From Ancalomicrobiaceae bacterium S20 (GTDB lineage Bacteria; Pseudomonadota; Alphaproteobacteria; Rhizobiales; Ancalomicrobiaceae), in assembly GCA_040269895.1 (NCBI GenBank), contig CP158568.1, positions 4,616,001 to 4,680,000 of the forward strand: a DNA stretch of 64,000 bases, given 5' to 3'. The translations under genes and the position numbers were made by a program. This document shows positions 17,984-27,140 of the stretch, one piece after another (the stretch's first letter is position 1; the number at the start of each line of letters is the position of its first letter). The notes below the pieces were generated by a model, which saw only the letters and a program-made list of their open reading frames with translations, did not search any database and was not told where the DNA came from.

Positions 17984-19485
17984 GCGTCGCGAGGCGGATC
18001 TGCGGGTGGACCGAAGCGCTGGGCCGGATCGTTCCGGCGACCGGCGTCTTGGTCGCGACCGCGATCGTGCTGGCGGCCTGCTCCTCGGTCGGCGGTTCGG
18101 TCGACACGATGATCGAGCCGACCGCGGCGCCGTCCAACGTCATCTCCCCCGGCCTCAACCCGCCGAGCACCGACCCCGAGCACGATCGCATCGTCGCGAG
18201 CTACGGCGGGGTCTACGACGATCCGGCCGCCGCTCAGGCGCTCGCGCGCGCCGTCGGCCGGCTGGTCGCGGCCTCCGACGACCCGTCGCAGGCCTATCGG
18301 ATCACCATCCTCAACGCCTCGGTCGTGAACGCCTTCGCGCTGCCGACCGGCAATCTCTATGTCACGCGCGGTCTGCTCGCGCTCGCCAACGATACGTCCG
18401 AAGTCGCGGCGGTGATCGCGCACGAGATGGCGCATGTCACCGCGCGCCATGCCATCGCCCGCCAGCGCCGGCAGGAAGCGGCGCTGGTGGTCAATCGCGC
18501 GCTCAGCAATGCGCCGGCGGATTCCGACGCCCAGCGGCTGGCGCTGACCACGACGCAGCTGTCGCTCGCCCGGTTCAGCCAGGTGCAAGAACTGGAGGCC
18601 GACGCGATCGGTGTGCGCACACTGGCGCGCGCCGGCTTCGATCCGTTCGCCGCCTCGCGCTTCCTGTCGAGCATGGCGCGCTATGCCGAATATCGCGCCA
18701 ACCGCGCCGGCCAGCAGGGGGAGAAAGGCCGACCCGACTTCCTGTCCTCGCACCCCTCGACGCCGGAGCGCATCACCTTCGCGGTCCGGGCGGCGCGCGA
18801 GATCGCGGCGCCGGGCATCGGCGAGCAGGAGCGCGAACGCTACCTGCAGGGCCTCGACGGCATGATCTTCGGCGACAATCCGTCCGAAGGGTTCGTGCGC
18901 GGGCGCAACTTCCAGCACAAGGCGCTCGGCATCCAGTTCACCGTGCCGCAGGGCTATACGCTGGAGAATTCCTCGGTCGCGGTCCACGCCACCGACGCGC
19001 AAGGCACCGCCATGCGCTTCGATGGCGTCGCGGTGCCGCAGGCGACCGCGCTGACCGACTATCTGGCCTCGGGCTGGATCAACGGGCTGGTGCGCGACAG
19101 CATCCGGCCGATGCAGGTCGGCGAGTTCCAGGGCGCGGCGGCGACCGCGATCACCGATGGCTGGACCTTCCGGGTCGGCGTGGTGCGCTATGGCAAGACC
19201 ACCTACCGGTTCATCTTCGCCGCCCAGGATCAGGGCGTCTCGCTCGACGAGGCGTTCCAGCAGACCTTGCAGAGCTTCCGGCGCCTGACGCCCGAGGAAT
19301 CCGCCCGGCTGAGGCCGCTCAGGCTGCGTCTGGTCAAGGTGAAGATGGGCGACACGGTCGACAAGCTGGCGGAGCAGATGTCCGGTGTCGATCGCAAGAG
19401 CGAGCTGTTCCGTGTCCTGAACGGGCTGGAGCCCGGCGAGCAGCCGGATCCGGGCAAGCTGATGAAGGTCGTCACCGACCAGTGA
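17968..19485 (+). CDS. M48-family metalloprotease lipoprotein with LysM-like C-terminus
   Basis: A 505-residue envelope protease of the BepA/LoiP type. A lipobox LAAC places the lipidated cysteine at residue 38. The zinc site HEMAH lies at residues 152-156, with the third ligand in ELEAD (E210), as in M48 peptidases. After a linker, the last 50 residues (VKMGDTVDKLAEQM to PGKLMKVV) look like a LysM-type module, suggesting peptidoglycan contact. Such proteases process or degrade misassembled outer-membrane proteins. The ATG at 17968 overlaps the upstream gene; a GTG at 17980 is also possible. It converges on the sigma-32 gene with only 9 bases between the stops. Confidence 0.88.
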   Translation: MGEAVSVARRICGWTEALGRIVPATGVLVATAIVLAACSSVGGSVDTMIEPTAAPSNVISPGLNPPSTDPEHDRIVASYGGVYDDPAAAQALARAVGRLVAASDDPSQAYRITILNASVVNAFALPTGNLYVTRGLLALANDTSEVAAVIAHEMAHVTARHAIARQRRQEAALVVNRALSNAPADSDAQRLALTTTQLSLARFSQVQELEADAIGVRTLARAGFDPFAASRFLSSMARYAEYRANRAGQQGEKGRPDFLSSHPSTPERITFAVRAAREIAAPGIGEQERERYLQGLDGMIFGDNPSEGFVRGRNFQHKALGIQFTVPQGYTLENSSVAVHATDAQGTAMRFDGVAVPQATALTDYLASGWINGLVRDSIRPMQVGEFQGAAATAITDGWTFRVGVVRYGKTTYRFIFAAQDQGVSLDEAFQQTLQSFRRLTPEESARLRPLRLRLVKVKMGDTVDKLAEQMSGVDRKSELFRVLNGLEPGEQPDPGKLMKVVTDQ

Positions 19486-19494
19486 CGGCCGGCC

Positions 19495-20361
19495 TCACAC
19501 GAAGGCGGCATGGTCCGGCTGCTGGCGCAGCAGCGCGACCTTGAGCTTCTCGAGCGCGCGGTTCTCGATCTGCCGGACGCGCTCTTTGGAGATGCCGAGC
19601 TTCTCGCCGAGGGCCTCGAGCGTCGCGCCGTCGTCTTCGAGCCGGCGCTCGCGCACGATGCGCAGTTCGCGCTCGGACAGCACCTTCAGCGCGCCGCGCA
19701 GCCAGATGGTCCGCCGCTCGCCGTCGATCTGCTCCCCCACCATCTCGTCCTGCAAGGGCGCATCGGCGACGAGGAAGTCTTGCCGATCCGAGCCGCCGCC
19801 GTCGGCTTCCGAGAGCGGCGCATTGAGCGAGGTGTCGGGCGCCGAGAGCCGGGCGTTCATCGCCTCGACATCGGCGCGCGAGACGCCGACCGCGTTGGCG
19901 ATCTCGGTGAACATCTCTGTTTCGGTCAGGTCGGAGGTGCCGCGGGCGAGCTTGGCGCGCAGGCGGCGCAGGTTGAAGAACAGCGCCTTCTGCGAGGACG
20001 ACGTGCCGCCGCGCACGATCGACCAGTTGCGCAGGACATAGTCCTGGATCGCGGCGCGGATCCACCAGGTGGCGTAGGTCGAGAACCGCACTTCGCGGGC
20101 CGGCTCGAAGCGGGCGGCGGCCTCGAGCAGGCCGACATGACCTTCCTGGATCAGGTCGGAGGCCGGCAGGCCGAAATGCTTGAAGCGCGCGGCCAGCGCG
20201 ATGACCAGGCGCATGTGCGCGGCGGTTAGGCGGTGCAGCGCCGCCTCGTCGCGGCCGTCGCGCCAGCGGACGGCGAGGTCGTGCTCCTCCTCGCGGCCGA
20301 GGTACGGAGCCTCCATTGCCGCCTTCACGAACCGCCGTCTGGCGTTCATCGGACTCGTCAT
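19495..20361 (-). CDS. rpoH: RNA polymerase sigma-32-type factor (RpoH paralogue)
   Basis: A 288-residue group 3-type sigma factor. Region 2 is visible in DLIQEGHVGLLEAAARFEP and FSTYATWWIRAAIQDYVLRNW. It is followed by SSSQKALFFNLRRLRAKL, the RpoH box that distinguishes heat-shock sigma factors. Region 4 ends with GISKERVRQIENRALEKLK. Hyphomicrobiales often have two RpoH proteins with different stress roles; which one this is cannot be told here. The neighbouring envelope protease is convergent and not co-transcribed. The ATG at 20361 is the start; an in-frame ATG lies 12 bases downstream. Confidence 0.88.
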   Translation of the reverse strand: MTSPMNARRRFVKAAMEAPYLGREEEHDLAVRWRDGRDEAALHRLTAAHMRLVIALAARFKHFGLPASDLIQEGHVGLLEAAARFEPAREVRFSTYATWWIRAAIQDYVLRNWSIVRGGTSSSQKALFFNLRRLRAKLARGTSDLTETEMFTEIANAVGVSRADVEAMNARLSAPDTSLNAPLSEADGGGSDRQDFLVADAPLQDEMVGEQIDGERRTIWLRGALKVLSERELRIVRERRLEDDGATLEALGEKLGISKERVRQIENRALEKLKVALLRQQPDHAAFV

Positions 20362-20737
20362 GACCAGTCCCTCTCGCTTCCTCCCGGCATCTCATACGTA
20401 GACGCCCCGATGTCGGATCTGAAGACCATCGTCGTCGCACCTTGGTCTATGCCGAAAAACCCCCTGGTGATTTGCTCCGATGGTCGGCAAAGACGCTTAC
20501 GCCTCCGTGACATCGGCCGATGTCGCCTGAGAGGCGCGTGAAACGCAGCGGGACCTTGCGGCACCGTCCGATACGTCGTCGACGACGGGCGTCACCGACA
20601 ACCCCCCGATGCTGCAATGCAAAGCGAGCGACTCGGTTCCGTCACGTCGCGCGTCACGAAAAGTTGACGTCAGGGCACAAAAAAACCCGGAGGCTTTCGC
20701 CTCCGGGCTGGTCGACTGCGAGCGACGCAGGGACGGC
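20362..20737. other. Intergenic region: rpoH promoter side and carD terminator
   Basis: About 375 bases without a gene. It holds the upstream region of the sigma-32 gene and the strong carD terminator at 20679-20707. No clear promoter hexamers could be fixed. Confidence 0.5.
20679..20707 (-). terminator. Intrinsic terminator of carD
   Basis: On the minus strand a perfect 9-bp stem (cccggaggc with gcctccggg, four-base loop) is followed by seven T. It begins 30 bases after the carD stop codon. Confidence 0.92.
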
Positions 20738-21349
20738 TTACGCCGCCTCTTCCTGCTCCTCGTCGATGAACTCCTGATCGGTCTCGGCCTCGGCCTCGAC
20801 TTCCTCGCCCTTGGCGACGCGCCGCGGGCTCTTCATCAGGTTCTGTTCGATCTGGCGGATCGCCTCGGTCTCGGAGATGCGGTTCACCGCGCCGACCTCA
20901 CGGGCCATGCGATCGAGGGCGGCTTCATAGAGCTGGCGCTCCGAATAGGACTGCTCGGGCTGGTTCTCGGCACGGAACAGGTCGCGGACGACTTCCGCGA
21001 TCGCGACGAGATCGCCGGAGTTGATCTTGGCTTCGTACTCCTGCGCGCGGCGCGACCACATGGTGCGCTTCACACGGGCGCGGCCCTTCACCGTCTCGAG
21101 CGCCTTCTTGACCACGGTCGCCTCGGAGAGCTTGCGCATGCCGACCGCCGCGATCTTGGAGACCGGAACGCGCAGCGTCATCTTGTCCTTCTCGAAGGAG
21201 ATGACGAAGAGTTCGAGCTTGTAGCCCGCGATTTCCTGCTCTTCGATGCTCGTGATCTGACCGACGCCGTGCGCCGGATACACGATGTGCTCCCCCGCCT
21301 TGAACCCATGACGCGTCTGCGACGTCTTCTTGATGGTGGTGGTGGCCAT
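20738..21349 (-). CDS. carD: CarD/CdnL-family RNA polymerase-binding transcription factor
   Basis: A 203-residue protein. The N-terminal CarD domain (about residues 12-75, FKAGEHIVYPAHGVGQI and YKLELFVISF) contacts the RNA polymerase beta subunit. The following helical part (KRTMWSRRAQEYEAKINSGD) contacts the DNA fork and stabilises open complexes at housekeeping promoters. The C-terminus is an acidic tail rich in Glu. The ATG at 21349 (MATTTIKKTSQ) has GGAG ten bases upstream and is preferred over more distal in-frame codons. It is monocistronic with a strong terminator. Confidence 0.92.
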   Translation of the reverse strand: MATTTIKKTSQTRHGFKAGEHIVYPAHGVGQITSIEEQEIAGYKLELFVISFEKDKMTLRVPVSKIAAVGMRKLSEATVVKKALETVKGRARVKRTMWSRRAQEYEAKINSGDLVAIAEVVRDLFRAENQPEQSYSERQLYEAALDRMAREVGAVNRISETEAIRQIEQNLMKSPRRVAKGEEVEAEAETDQEFIDEEQEEAA

Positions 21350-21896
21350 ACGCCCGATACTCCTGCCCGTGTTCGGCCCCGCCGGCGGGGCCTTGCGAGA
21401 GACACCATCCTCGATCGTCGGCGCGGGACGCCGTCGGTCAGCGCGGTTCGACACGAAAGTGGCGTCCGCAGCGACGCCGCAGGACGCTCAACTCGAGCCG
21501 CTCGGATGTTCAGTCGGTCCGGAAGGACACTCTCCGCCTCGGCGTGGGACATGTCATGGCTTCGTGCTGAGCAGTAAGGCAGCTCAAGCAGACCATTCTT
21601 GACTCCCTTTGGGAGGTGCCGGCGGGGGAAAACTTCGACTGTCTGTACTGCATACCACAAAATACGCGGGTGTGAAAGCACCAGCGTCGGAGGACAGTCG
21701 TTGAAAGTTAAATACTTCAGGGGCCGGTCGGGCCGGTGCCCGACCGCTTCATGTCCCGGTCTGACGCGTTGCCGCGGTCACGGCATCGCAGGGCCGATCG
21801 AGCCGCCGCGACCGCCGCGCGCACAAGCAACCAGGCCCACGGCGGGCCGGGTCATCGGATGCGGATCGCGGTGATCGGTCCGGTGCGGTCGCGCGG
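21350..21896. other. Intergenic region between carD and fdxA
   Basis: About 550 bases with no credible gene. It should contain the carD promoter and the end of the fdxA transcript. A strong 9-bp hairpin (21725-21733 with 21738-21746) lies about 150 bases past fdxA but lacks a T-run on that strand. Confidence 0.5.
21649..21677 (-). promoter_or_regulatory. Possible carD promoter
   Basis: On the minus strand TTTCAC and TATGCA are 17 bases apart, about 300 bases before the carD start. The match to sigma-70 hexamers is moderate, so this is only a candidate. Confidence 0.3.
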
Positions 21897-22235
21897 TCAG
21901 TCGCCCTTGCCGGGCTTCGGCGAGAAATGGCTCTCGAGCTTGTTGGCCACGCCGTCCCATTCCTTGGCGTCGGCGGGCGCGTCGCGCTTGGAGGTGATGT
22001 TCGGCCACTGCGCGGCGTATTCCGCGTTCAGTCCCAACCACTTCTCGAGGCCGGCCTCGGTGTCGGGCTTGATCGCCTCGGCCGGGCATTCCGGCTCGCA
22101 GACGCCGCAGTCGATGCATTCGTCGGGATGGATGACCAGCATGTTCTCACCCTCGTAGAAGCAATCCACGGGGCAGACCTCGACACAGTCGGTGTACTTG
22201 CACTTGATGCAGTTGTCGGTGACCACGTAGGTCAT
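21897..22235 (-). CDS. fdxA: Seven-iron ferredoxin FdxA
   Basis: A 112-residue ferredoxin of the [3Fe-4S][4Fe-4S] type common in Alphaproteobacteria. The first cysteine set lies in [18 protein letters not shown] (C9, C12, C17, C21) and the second in [13 protein letters not shown] (C40, C43, C46, C50). The C-terminal half ([18 protein letters not shown]) is the usual family extension. It acts as a cytoplasmic electron carrier; its partner is unknown. GAGAGG precedes the ATG at 22235. The S4-domain gene lies upstream on the same strand, with a 207-base gap. Confidence 0.95.
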   Translation of the reverse strand: MTYVVTDNCIKCKYTDCVEVCPVDCFYEGENMLVIHPDECIDCGVCEPECPAEAIKPDTEAGLEKWLGLNAEYAAQWPNITSKRDAPADAKEWDGVANKLESHFSPKPGKGD

Positions 22236-22442
22236 GGCGCGATCCTCTCGCCTTCCGCCGCCGGCGGGACAAGCTCCGCTGGACGCGGGGCGGCCTTTCA
22301 CGGGGCACGGGTTAGCCAATGTCCGGCAGGAGCGCAAGCGCGGACACCGTCCGCCCTTGCGCTACCGGGTGAATTACGCGGCGCATCCCAGCCATGCGCG
22401 ACCGTCCCTGCCGCCGCGCGACAAGGAAGGGCGCTCGATGGT

Positions 22443-22748
22443 TCAGGTCTGCCCCGGCGGGGTCGGCGGCGCCAGATCCTCATAGAGCAGGCGGGCCGCC
22501 GACGCCGGGCCGCGGCGATCGGCGAAGCCGAGCACCTTGAGCACCAGCACCTGCCGCGCCAGCGTGACGGTCAGGACGTCGCCGATCCTGATCGGGTGGG
22601 CCGCGGTGTCGATCCGGGCACGGTTCAGCCGGACGTGGCCCGAACGCACGAGATCCTGGGCGGCGGTCCGCGTCTTCACGACGCGGGCGTGCCAGAGCCA
22701 TTTGTCGATGCGTTGTCGGTCCTCGGCCGGTGCCGCGTCTCTCGTCAC
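22443..22748 (-). CDS. S4-domain RNA-binding protein (Hsp15-like)
   Basis: A 101-residue protein with an S4 RNA-binding domain (RIDKWLWHARVVKTRTAAQDLV, then GHVRLNRARID and IRIGDVLTVTL). The opening RIDKWLW is typical of Hsp15-type proteins, which bind free 50S subunits with trapped nascent chains. The start is a GTG at 22748. In the sequence as given it overlaps the helicase stop as GTGA. If the helicase frameshifts are repaired, the helicase ends at 22771 instead and the two genes are separated by about 22 bases. Confidence 0.85.
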   Translation of the reverse strand: MTRDAAPAEDRQRIDKWLWHARVVKTRTAAQDLVRSGHVRLNRARIDTAAHPIRIGDVLTVTLARQVLVLKVLGFADRRGPASAARLLYEDLAPPTPPGQT

Positions 22749-25700
22749 CGCACGTCCTCGCGACGGCCGGTCACTTCTCCGGCTTCTGCTTCTGCTCCAT
22801 CGACGCCTTCAGTGCGGCGAGCGCGGCGAAGGGCGAATTCGGATCGAGCGGCTTCTCCGGGCGCTTCGGCTTGTCGTGGCCGGATCGGCGATCGGCGCCA
22901 TGGCCACCACCGAAACCGCCACCGTGCCCACCACCATGGCCGCCCCGATCCGGCCGGTCGCGACGCTCGCCGTGCGGCCGATCGCCACGCGGGGGCGATC
23001 GCCCTGCGGACGACCGCCTTCACGCGGCGGGCGGCCGCCGTCGCCGACCGGGGCTTCGAGGCGCGGCGCTGGGCTGCGTTCGGCTCGCGCGGCGGACGAC
23101 GGTCGTCGCGCCGCTCGTCACGGCGCGGACCGCGATGCTGGTGGTCGCCGCGCTCGAACCGGCCGGGCCGCCACACGTCGACTTCCAGAAGCTCCGGCTC
23201 GGTCGGCGGCTCGGCCGGCGCGTCGCTCGTGGCAGCAGCTTCCTCCGCGGGGGCGGCGGCTTCGGCAGAGGCCTCGGTCTCGACGGCCGGCGCTTCGGCA
23301 TTCGCCTCGGCAGCCGGCGTCGTCTCCGACGCCTCGATGGCCACGGGCGTCTCGGGCGCGGCCTCGATCGTGGCGACGATCTCGGCCGGCGCCTCGGAGG
23401 CATCGGTCGCGGCCTCGGTGGTCTCCGATGCCTCGGCGCTCGCCGACGCAGCGGCAGCGGCCTCGGCATGGGCCGCGGCAGCCACGGCCGCCGGCTCCAG
23501 ACGGACCGGACGCGGCGCGGGCTTCGGCAGCTTGCGCTTCTCGACCCGATAGCCGAGCGACTTCAGGATCGAGGCGAAGTCCTCTCCCGAGCAGCCGAGC
23601 AGCGAGGTCATGGCGACCGTTACCGTGAAGGCGCCGCCGCCGGGCACCGCACCCTCGGGCGGCGTCACGGTCGGATCGAGCGGCTTCCAGGCGATCAGCG
23701 GCCGGATGATGTCGGCGAGACGCTCCAGGATGTCGATACGCACCGCGCGCTCGCCGCAGACGCGGAAACCGCCGAGGCGGTAGAGCGCCTTCGGCATCGC
23801 CTTGTCGACCGGGATCGAAGTGCGGCCCGAGGCCGAGAGCTGGTGCAGCTCGGCGATCTGCTGCGGATCGGCATCGGCGTGCTGCAAGGACCACAGCAGC
23901 GCGATGAGCCCGCTCGGCGCCGGCTTCAGGAGCAGCGGCACGAACACGTGGTAGGCGCCGAAGCGGACGCCGTACTTGCGCAGGCCGGCGCGCATCGGCT
24001 GATCGAGCGACTTGATCTCGTCGGCGATCTGCGACCGCTCCAAGACACCGAGGCCCTCGACGAGCTGGAAGGCGACGCCGCGGGCGATGCCTTCGAGATC
24101 GGGGGCGTCGCGCAGGTCGGTCAGCGGCTTCAAGAGCGTCTCGACGTGGGTCTTCACCCACTGGTCGAGCCGCGCCTGCACCTTGTCGCGGGCCGGACCG
24201 GTCAGCTGCTCGTCGGCGAGCAGCAGCACGGCGGGCCGCAAGGCGTCGTCGGCACGGGCGAGCTTGCCGACCGTTTCGCCGAGCCAGCGCAGCGTGCCGT
24301 CGGCGGCGAGGGCGATCTCGCCGGCGCCGGCGCGTGACAGTTTGTCCGCGCGGGCTTCGAATTCGGTGGCGAGCACCTTCGAAGCGGCGTTGCGGACGGC
24401 TTTGGCATCGGGTCCTTCGGCCGTGGTGTCCGGTTGGAACCGGAACCCTTGAAGGTGGCCGACACGATGACCCTCGACGACGACGTCGCCGGCGGGGGTG
24501 ATCTCCGCTTCGAGCATAGCGTTCTCTCTCAGGCGTCTCATCAAGACGGAAGTCCTGCGATCCACGAAACGCTGTGTGAGGCGTTCGTGCAAGGCGTCGG
24601 ACAGCCGATCCTCGATCGCGCGCGTCTTGTCGCGCCAGTGGACGGGGTCCGTCAACCAGTCCGGACGATTTGCGATGAAGGTCCAGGTACGGATATGGGC
24701 GATTCTGTTCGACAGTGTGTCGATATCGCCATCGATCTTGTCCGCTTCGGCGACCTGCCGGGCGAACCAGTCGTCCGATATCGTGCCGCGTCGAACGAGA
24801 AAATCATAGAGCGTCGTGACCAGTTCCGCATGGTTTGCCGGCGCTATCTTGCGATAATCGGGCACTTGGCAGACGTCCCATAGCAGCGTGACCAGCGCTT
24901 CGCCCTTGGCATTTGGCGCGATGTCGCCGTCGCGGGCGGCGAATTCGAGCGCGGTCACATCGTCGGCCGGGGGCGCCTTGGCGAGGCCTTCCTCGGCCGG
25001 CGCGCGGTCGAGCGACCGGCGCAGCGCGTCGATCGAGCTGAAATCGAGCTGCGGATTGCGCCACTGCAACACTTTCAGCGGCGCGAACTGGTGGGTTTCC
25101 AGCGCCTGGACCAGCTCGTCGTCGAGCGGATCGACCCGACCCGTCACACCAAAGGTGCCGTCGCGCAGGTGCCGGCCGGCGCGGCCGGCGATCTGGCCGA
25201 GCTCGGCGGCGGAGAGGTTGCGATATTGATAGCCGTCGAACTTGCGGTTCCCGGCGAAGGCGACATGGTCGACATCGAGGTTGAGCCCCATGCCGACCGC
25301 GTCGGTCGCGATCAAGAAATCGACGTCGCCGGACTGGAACAGATCGACCTGTGCATTGCGGGTGCGCGGGCTGAGCGCGCCGAGCACGACCGCGGCGCCG
25401 CCGCGCTGGCGGCGGATCAGCTCGGCGATCGCGTAGACCTCGTCGGCCGAGAAGGCGACGATCGCGGAGCGCGCGGGGAGGCGCGTGATCTTTTTGGACC
25501 CGGCATAGGTCAGCTGCGACATGCGCGGCCGCGTCACGACATTGAGGCCGGGCAGCAGTTTCTCGAGCAGCCCGCGCACGGTCTGTGCACCGAGCAGCAG
25601 GGTTTCGCCTCGGCCGCGCAAGTTCAGGATGCGGTCGGTGAAGACATGGCCGCGCTCGAGATCGCCGGCGAGCTGGACCTCGTCGATGGCGACGAAGTCG

Positions 25701-25996
25701 ACGTCGGTCTCCTTCGGCATCGCTTCGACGGTCGAGACGAAATAGCGCGGATTCGGCGGGATGATCTTCTCTTCGCCGGTGATCAGCGCGACCTGATCGG
25801 CGCCGGCACGCGCCGCGATCTTCTGATAGACCTCACGCGCGAGCAGGCGCAGCGGCAGTCCGATCAGCCCCGACTTGTGCGCGAGCATGCGCTCGATCGC
25901 CAGATGGGTCTTGCCGGTGTTGGTCGGCCCGAGCACCGCGGTCACGGTTTTCGCTCGGATCGAAGGGGGCAGGGGCGCGCGAGACAGCGGGTTCAT
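22745..25996 (-). CDS. Suv3/Mgps2-like DExH-box RNA helicase, C-terminal frame disrupted
   Basis: A protein of 1083 residues as read. The helicase core has Walker A GPTNTGKT (residues 23-30), a DEVQ box (about 107-110), SAT-like and QIAGRAGR motifs, as in mitochondrial Suv3-type RNA helicases. A long family-specific middle and an Ala/Glu-rich linker follow. The last roughly 110 residues as read are Arg/Trp-rich and non-protein-like (WWWARWRFRWWPWRR). Another frame of the same DNA encodes Gly/Arg-rich repeats and then LDPNSPFAALAALKASMEQ, ending at a stop at 22771-22773. Adding one C at each of two C-runs (plus-strand G-runs 23050-23053 and 22991-22995) joins the frames. The true end is therefore probably 22771. 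Start ATG at 25996. Confidence 0.85.
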   Translation of the reverse strand: MNPLSRAPLPPSIRAKTVTAVLGPTNTGKTHLAIERMLAHKSGLIGLPLRLLAREVYQKIAARAGADQVALITGEEKIIPPNPRYFVSTVEAMPKETDVDFVAIDEVQLAGDLERGHVFTDRILNLRGRGETLLLGAQTVRGLLEKLLPGLNVVTRPRMSQLTYAGSKKITRLPARSAIVAFSADEVYAIAELIRRQRGGAAVVLGALSPRTRNAQVDLFQSGDVDFLIATDAVGMGLNLDVDHVAFAGNRKFDGYQYRNLSAAELGQIAGRAGRHLRDGTFGVTGRVDPLDDELVQALETHQFAPLKVLQWRNPQLDFSSIDALRRSLDRAPAEEGLAKAPPADDVTALEFAARDGDIAPNAKGEALVTLLWDVCQVPDYRKIAPANHAELVTTLYDFLVRRGTISDDWFARQVAEADKIDGDIDTLSNRIAHIRTWTFIANRPDWLTDPVHWRDKTRAIEDRLSDALHERLTQRFVDRRTSVLMRRLRENAMLEAEITPAGDVVVEGHRVGHLQGFRFQPDTTAEGPDAKAVRNAASKVLATEFEARADKLSRAGAGEIALAADGTLRWLGETVGKLARADDALRPAVLLLADEQLTGPARDKVQARLDQWVKTHVETLLKPLTDLRDAPDLEGIARGVAFQLVEGLGVLERSQIADEIKSLDQPMRAGLRKYGVRFGAYHVFVPLLLKPAPSGLIALLWSLQHADADPQQIAELHQLSASGRTSIPVDKAMPKALYRLGGFRVCGERAVRIDILERLADIIRPLIAWKPLDPTVTPPEGAVPGGGAFTVTVAMTSLLGCSGEDFASILKSLGYRVEKRKLPKPAPRPVRLEPAAVAAAAHAEAAAAASASAEASETTEAATDASEAPAEIVATIEAAPETPVAIEASETTPAAEANAEAPAVETEASAEAAAPAEEAAATSDAPAEPPTEPELLEVDVWRPGRFERGDHQHRGPRRDERRDDRRPPREPNAAQRRASKPRSATAAARRVKAVVRRAIAPAWRSAARRASRPAGSGRPWWWARWRFRWWPWRRSPIRPRQAEAPGEAARSEFALRRARRTEGVDGAEAEAGEVTGRREDVR

Positions 25997-26356
25997 GGCC
26001 GTATGTGCGAGGAGGCGGTCCCGGAACGGTGTCGACCGCGATGGTGACCATCATGGCGACCGGCGTCCGGCTCCGCGGCGGATCACGTCGGCTCGGCCGG
26101 TGATCGCTGGGAATCGTGAAGATCGACGGCGGGCATCGATCGCTTGGGGGTCGATGGTGCGGGGCGCGGCTCCAGACAGGGGGAGGCGGAGGACCCGGAA
26201 GGGCGGATCCCGGGGCGGGGGCCCGCGTTCCTAGCACAGGTGGCGCGCGGATGCGTGCCTTTTCAAGGGGGGCGCGTGGAATTGCCGTGGCGCCGATCCC
26301 GCCGCCGTGGGCGCGACGGGTGTCGCCTTTTGAAGGATGTTCGGGACAACTGGAAC

Positions 26357-26629
26357 GAGTCTCGAACGAATCGCGTCCGAATCGCTGACTTCAGACGATT
26401 CAGGATTCGTTCACGGCTCGATCTAGCTCGAGCAGCGTCTCCGGCTACCAAATCGTGATTCAAGGCAAGGGCTTGACTCGGCCGTGTCTCAATTCTTGTT
26501 AACGACTTCGTCCCCGGATGGCGCACGCGACTCGGCGACTGTCAACCGCAACTTCGCCGAGTCTCGGTCTCGACTCGTTAACGAACGCCGGCCGCCGTGA
26601 ACGACTCACGGACGACTCGGGCACGAATC
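26357..26629. promoter_or_regulatory. Cluster of 13 GANTC (CcrM-type) sites in 273 bp
   Basis: GANTC begins at 26357, 26368, 26379, 26397, 26404, 26457, 26475, 26529, 26559, 26572, 26603, 26614 and 26625. In DNA of about 68% G+C one such site is expected per roughly 340 bases, so this is an enrichment of more than tenfold. GANTC is the target of the alphaproteobacterial cell-cycle methyltransferase CcrM. What the cluster controls is unknown. Confidence 0.7.
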
Positions 26630-26812
26630 GCGAGATCGACGCCTTTCGCGTTTCGTTCACGGCCAGATCTGGTGGTCCGAGCGGATCGCAGGCCCAAGCG
26701 CGAAGCCGGTTGGCGTGCGAAGGGCCTAGTTTCGCGGCTCGGCCGGTCAGCATCTCGTATCGTTTCGGGACGCGGTTCGTCGGTTCGCGCGATCGGCGTC
26801 GGATTGAAAAAA

Positions 26813-27140
26813 GGTAAATTCTCTTAAAGCGTTGGGCGACACGCGCCTTCACCTCTCGACGAGAGCGGGAACGGGCGGGGCACGAATCGGCGTCCGATGT
26901 CGATTCGCATTTTGTTCTCGCTCGATGTCGTGAGGCAGCGGCCCGGCCACGCTAGATCTGGGCGGTTCGGAAGCCTCCGGAGCGGCGCGTCCCGGCCTGA
27001 TCTTCATCATTCCGTCCCGCATCGGGATGGGATTAACGACAGGTAAATCGACGGCGTGTCGGGGTTTTCATGCTTCGGCGAAACAGCGAACGATGCGGCG
27101 ACGAATCATCGACGGCGCGGCGTTTCCGGATTTGTTCTCG
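26813..27140. repeat. Two diverged copies of a ~100-bp motif block
   Basis: Block A (26813-26920) and block B (27042-27140) each contain, in the same order, GGTAAAT, then ACGAATC 59-69 bases later, then TTTGTTCTCG about 30 bases after that. The sequence between is poorly conserved. They look like an old tandem duplication or paired binding-site arrays. Confidence 0.45.

Noticed and set aside
26499-26852. Overlapping ~100-codon frames on both strands inside the 26-27 kb region
   Set aside because: Both are Arg/Ser-rich, overlap each other, lack ribosome sites and have no recognisable fold.
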